A stretch of DNA of 64,000 bases from Candolleomyces eurysporus (Eukaryota; Basidiomycota; Agaricomycetes; Agaricales; Psathyrellaceae): positions 1 through 64,000 of the forward strand of contig JANBPK010001207.1 in NCBI GenBank assembly GCA_027579435.1, read 5' to 3'. The translations under genes were made by a program, and so were the position numbers. The stretch's first letter is position 1, and the number at the start of each line of letters is the position of its first letter. Below the pieces are notes generated by a model. The model ran no database searches. It was not told the DNA's origin and saw nothing but the letters and a program-made list of their open reading frames with translations. Positions 59,526 through 64,000 of this stretch are shown one piece after another.

Positions 59526-60805
59526 GTTTTGTAGAATCGATGGGAAGAGTCGAGCGAAAGATTCGATAAAGATAGGTTGAAGAGGTAGCTGATTGAGAAG
59601 ATAAGGGTGGCGCCCATTGGACTCGTAAAGGGTGGCTAATTATGGCGAGTCTGTGATTGGCATGAGAAGATGGATTGAACGTTTGTACGTACTACCTATT
59701 GATTAGCTTTCGACGTCTCGCACCTACTGGTTCCACTGTCTTGGGTGTGACGAGCTCAGGTACAAGTCGTTCCATTTGGAAGTCTGCGCTGAAGACTCGG
59801 AGCGTATGTATTTCTTGATCTTTGTCCAGTGGCGCATGCAAGGCATTGCAAGCTCATTGGGACAATACTCTCGACCTTCCCTTCTATGATTCACTTTTTG
59901 TGTTTGCTGGGAAGATGCAGTATTTGGTAAGGATGTGCTCTCACTTGACCGAAGATCGATCTCATCTTCACAATTAAGTCCCTAATGGCAGGAGGTGCGG
60001 TTTCTCATTGATATATTCTTGACATCTTACTCTCCGTCATCTTCCTTTTGCTCGCTGTCCTCGAGTATGTGGTGTCACTGAGTTCAGCTATCCTCTCCAA
60101 TATCGTATAAATCACTCGAGCTAGCTCTGAAACGTTGCTCGAGGGATATTTATCGGACCAACCCCCTAAGAACTTTCCCATCAAGCTCGAATTATGGGAG
60201 AAAAATAAGCAAATGGCCACCTCAGCCTCTATCAATGTGACCACCCGCGCGAGCCTATAAATTTGCCACGCTTCACGACGCCTGCACTCTCTTTCCTCAC
60301 CTCATCTACAGCATCGATCGACTTGCAAGCATACCGCGTCGCGTGCTAAGTAGCGCGTTTAGGGGCGAAAATCACCAAATCGGGAGGCACACGTGTGGAT
60401 TATCTAAGCCCCCTTAACAGCCCTCTTGCGGGTTGCCGTTTTCGCGTCGCTCAGCTTCGTCTCCTTGCCTCGACGACGAGGCCCTCCTTTGGTCCTTGGG
60501 AGCGAGGCCGCTGCTAAGGTGGGTCTTGAACATGGCTCTTGTGCCTCGGAGAAGGTATACTTACCTCTGCTCTGTCTAGATAGACTATCGTCTCTCAGGC
60601 GAAGGACCGTATACCCAGGAGGTTACCGGAACTTGGATACAACTGGCCTGATTCTAGAGGGTTGAGGGACCTAGCAGTGGATAGGTGCGTCTTCGCTGTC
60701 TCACTGTCAAGAAAAACCAACTGATATCCCAAATTCAACACCAGATGAGAACTGCGTATAATTCCCAATAGCAACTCTTGTCGAACCACCAGATCTCTAC
60801 TAGCC
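59526..60805. other. Spacer of unit B
   Basis: Matches the 55600-56380 spacer of unit A in part (for example the CGTGTTTAGGGGCGAA-type stretch near 56085 and 60355). No gene was recognised; it includes the upstream region of the 60806 gene. Confidence 0.5.
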
Positions 60806-63800
60806 ATGTCTGAAGAACAGCCGAGGAGGTTCTCTCAGGACCTCCTCAATCGACTCGCAAATGCTCTGACTCCAGGGTCGAAGAAATCAACTCAAGCCAA
60901 CCCCACTCCCCCGCCGTCCGAACCTTCTATTCCGTCGTTTTCGGCTCCAACCTCGCCGTATACTATGGCGAACGAGCTTAACGATGCCATCTCCACCCCC
61001 CTTTCCCCTACCACCTGGGCCGCCGCCTCCGCAGCTACGCCCATTCTCCATTCCGAGTCCCCGCAATTCGGCGCCGAACTACGCCGGATCGATAGTGCAT
61101 CCTCCATTGCCTCTTCTCTCAAGCGCAAAATCGCACTTTCAGGCCTCAGTGTGTCCGAGTTCTTCAAGAAGATAGGGAAGGGTGTAGCGAATATCGGGAA
61201 ATCTAGCAAAGAAGACGGCGGTGGAAGTCGATCCTTTGATTATGACGATTACCTGTCCTCAACGACAACAAGGAATGCGAACGAACTCCAAACTCCCCCG
61301 CCCACCCCACCTCACCAGAAACTCAAGCAGCCTTTACTGCCTCCAAACCGAGCTGGGCCACCGCATTCGAGTGGACTAGGGCACGCCAAGTTGTTGAGCA
61401 TGGTCGCAGAGGGCGATGAGAACTCGGACGATTCGGACTCTGCTCATCAGTTCCCTCTTCCCCAACAAGCTCAACGCGCCGACGTTCCCAGCGGCAACGA
61501 TGGTAGCAGAGAAGGCGGAGAAGTCCCACCCGAGGACCCAACAGACCCAGACTACCTCGCCCACCGCATCCAACAACTCATCGATGTACTCCCCCCTCCC
61601 CCGCCTACACCCCGTCCTCAACCTCATAAACCCCTCCCACCTGGTACACCTCGCCCCAGTCGACCTTGGNAAGCCTCTGCCCGGATCTGGCGAGGGAAAG
61701 GAACGCGACGGAGGTGGAGGAGGAACCGGACTCCCACCCATCGGCCAAAAACCCAACACCAAACCCCCCAAACGCGATCGGTCAGGTAAACCCATCCCGC
61801 CCGAAAACGCAGTCCCGCCCGAGATCGGCGGAGATGGCGACGACGAGAGTACAGGGGCTTTGCTCAGGTTTTTACAGAGTGCTACGATTATGAATGGTGG
61901 GAAGACTACCGAGAAGCCCACGGTTTGGGATATGTTATCAAGGTTGGGGGCGCCGCCTCATTGGGGGTGGGATTCTGAACCTCTTCCTCCTGCTGAGGGC
62001 GAGGACGGGTCTGGTGGTGAAGGCGGAAGTGGTGAAAGGACCGGTGGTGGAGTTGGAGGAGACGACGCGCGTACGGCGTTCGCGGACACCCACAGCGTGA
62101 TGATGTACTCGCCCCTCATACCCACCAAAGCGGATATCGTCGAGCTTGCTGAAGCTGTACCAGTCTATTTCGAAGAGGAGGTGCCCTACGAGGAGTACGC
62201 TGCTCTCGCCGCCACCACGGCTGCTGGCAATAACACGCAACCGAAGCAAGATGGGGAGAAGCACGATGGGGAGGCAGGTGTGTCGGGGTGGAGTGCGGTC
62301 AAGACGATGTGGCCGTTGGGTGCGTGGTTTGGGGCTGTTCAGGCTCAGGAGGCGGGTACGACCGCGGCGCCGAACACCAATGAAGTGGATGCGACTGCAC
62401 CTGAAATCGTCGTCACCCCGCCCTCTGCAACGCCCCTCTCCCTTCCTCAGTCTCCGTACATCGGAAGTCCGCGAATGCATCAATCGCCGTACCTTGGGAA
62501 CCCTCGGTCGCCTTACATGGGAAGCCAACAACTCCACTCCCCTTACATGGGTAGTCCGCGAATGCTACATTCGCCGTACCTAGGGAGCCCCAGGATGTTA
62601 GAAGATGGCGAGTTGCCCCCGGTAGAAGGCGCGTTGGTGGATGGAGAGGATGGGAAGAAGTATAGAGTGAGAAGTCAGAAAGCTTGGGTGCCTAGTACCG
62701 AAAAGGTGTCGTATGAGGTTATGTGGTGGGGGTATCGGGTGTACGTCCTCCTTTCTTTCTCTCTTTCCCCCTATGTTGAATATTCGTGTTCGCTGACTTT
62801 CCTTTCGATACAGCTACCTTCCCCCGCCAGCCATGAAAATCCTCGACGACAAGACGCTCGAAGCTCAGAAACGCGCAGCGCTCATCACCTCGGCTCTCAC
62901 GTGGTTCTTCAATAATATCCCCGTTGCTATGCTGCCACTACCTCTACAGCCTACAGTGATGCTGTTCCAGAGGTTGGCGCCGTATTTGGGGTATATTGGG
63001 ACGTTTATTGCGTGGAGTTGGAATGCTGTTAAGGGGTATGATATCGGTGGGTCTTCTGTCTTCTCGTTTCGTTCCCTTCCGTTTGCTAACACGGTACGTT
63101 CTACCGCAGGCCACGGCGTGATTCTCTCAGCAACATGGCTTCTCCCTATCGCCTTGATACCCGGGACGTGGTACGAGTATTCGTTCCCGAAGAGCCCTGC
63201 GCCTCCGGAACCTGCGCCTTTACCGCCGGTGGATAACGCGCCTACGTCGGGTGCGCCGACGGAGAGTGTGCCGTCCACGCCTGCTCCTAGTGTTCCCCCT
63301 ACTCCTGCACCGAGTACGCCAGCGCCTACCCTTCCGTCGAGCCCAACTCCGGAGCCGAGTACACCTCTCCCTTCGACTCCCAATCCGGAGCCAAGTCCTG
63401 AGACCCCAGTCCCACCTGCGCCTTCCTTACCGCCTTCTGAAGGAGAAGAGAGTCCGATTGAGCCTCCGCCTACGAACCCACCCGCTCCAATTCCTTTGCC
63501 GCCGGAAGATGGAGATTCGGATGTCTTACCCGACCCTCCTTCGTCACCACCTCCGTCCCGGAAGGCACCCTCGTCCCCGAAGGTCCCAAAGTCGCCCAAA
63601 TCACCTCCGTCGTCTCCGTTCCCGACTCCCGGTAGTCCGCTCGAAGAAGACAAGGACAGAATTGGGATCCGGAGTTCTCCTGGAGGAGGGAGGCCCGATA
63701 AGAGGGGTTGGGGAAGGTTCCAAGTTACTCGGACTTTTGGTGCGGGATCTGCAGGTGTGCAGGGGCAGTCTTTCGTCGTTGCGCCCGCCACCTCAACACC

Positions 63801-64000
63801 CGGGTCCCCGTTCTCCTCCTATTCGAGTGAAATAGGGAGTGCGACCGGAAGTTCGACCCCGACGACGTGGGGTACGCCTTTGAGTAGTCCTCTCATTCGT
63901 GGCGCGGGTCTTGATGCGGTCCAGCCTGGGAGTCCGTTGATGGATGAGCTCTTGAAGAGTAGGAGGGTTGAGACTGTGCCGTTGCCGTCCCCTACTGCGG
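60806..64000 (+). CDS. Large proline-rich membrane protein, 3' partial
   Basis: Exons are 60806-62740, 62814-63046 and 63110 to the right edge, where the gene is still open. The N at 61670 must be dropped: the frame before it (PSRPW) and after it (KPLPGSGEG) then join. More than 1,000 residues are visible. The N-terminal part is Ser/Pro-rich with a short conserved start (LLNRLANALTP). Near 62450-62595 it has about five copies of SPY(I/L/M)G(S/N)PR-type repeats. A conserved block follows (KTLEAQKRAALITSALTW onward), then two or more hydrophobic stretches (FQRLAPYLGYIGTFIAW and GVILSATWLLPIALIPGTW). The last 300 residues are Pro/Ser/Thr-rich. No family was recognised. Confidence 0.75.

Larger units (their letters stand above)
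56574..60990. repeat. Tandem segmental duplication, unit B (about 4.4 kb)
   Basis: The second copy of the block, starting at the repeated TGTGGGCTACC sequence. It holds a collapsed seven-pass gene, the second zinc-cluster gene and the intact start of the large gene. The extra length against unit A lies mainly in the spacers, including the 57480-57960 stretch. Confidence 0.85.

Noticed and set aside
62865..63791. Minus-strand Gly-rich frame of 308 codons
   Set aside because: The complement of the Pro-rich coding exon of the 60806 gene.

Overview
The window looks like a piece of a basidiomycete (Agaricomycete, mushroom-type) nuclear genome. The genes are dense and intron-rich, most introns are 45-100 nt with GT..AG ends, and several families are typical of mushrooms: DUF6533-type and YRC-motif multi-pass membrane proteins, F-box proteins with a long unknown C-terminal region, and a TPR-CHAT protein. 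Conserved housekeeping genes sit between faster-evolving accessory stretches. Many genes are invisible as single open frames; I rebuilt them by checking splice sites, intron phase and family motifs by eye. No search or alignment program was run. Layout, left third: a 5'-truncated R3H/G-patch protein (1-2527, +); a seven-pass membrane protein (about 4840-6237, +); RanGAP (6665-7901, +); a Sec2-type Rab exchange factor (8306-9828, +); a small conserved fungal protein (11651-12341, +); a secreted protein with an ADP-ribosyltransferase-like signature (13607-14787, -); and sorting nexin 3 (16998-18035, -). Next come a terminal-inverted-repeat element with duplicated arms (19398-21746) and a five-exon TPR-CHAT putative protease (22048-26137, +). 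Middle third: a gene-poor stretch (26.1-30.8 kb) is followed by an F-box paralogue cluster. It holds a copy with a late frameshift (30790-32520, -), a relic (about 32800-33380), a pseudogene with three stops (33849-35520, -), an intact diverged copy (36358-38024, -) and an intact copy on the other strand (44694-46422, +). A small PIF/Harbinger-like MITE (35825-36245) and a BCS1-like AAA ATPase (38515-41313, -) lie inside the cluster, with a single-pass surface-type protein (43045-44055, +) beside it. Right third: a DUF6533 membrane protein (about 48050-49684, +), then a direct tandem duplication of about 4 kb. The ancestral block was a seven-pass membrane gene, a zinc-cluster/coiled-coil gene and the 5' end of a large proline-rich membrane protein. 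Both zinc-cluster copies look intact. The second membrane gene is collapsed, and the first copy of the large gene is cut off after about 60 codons. The intact large gene (60806 onward) runs off the right edge. Single N characters stand next to homopolymers at nine places. Where coding context allows a test (38884, 38968, 61670), deleting the N restores the frame, so they are best read as consensus artefacts. No tRNA, rRNA or CRISPR array was recognised.
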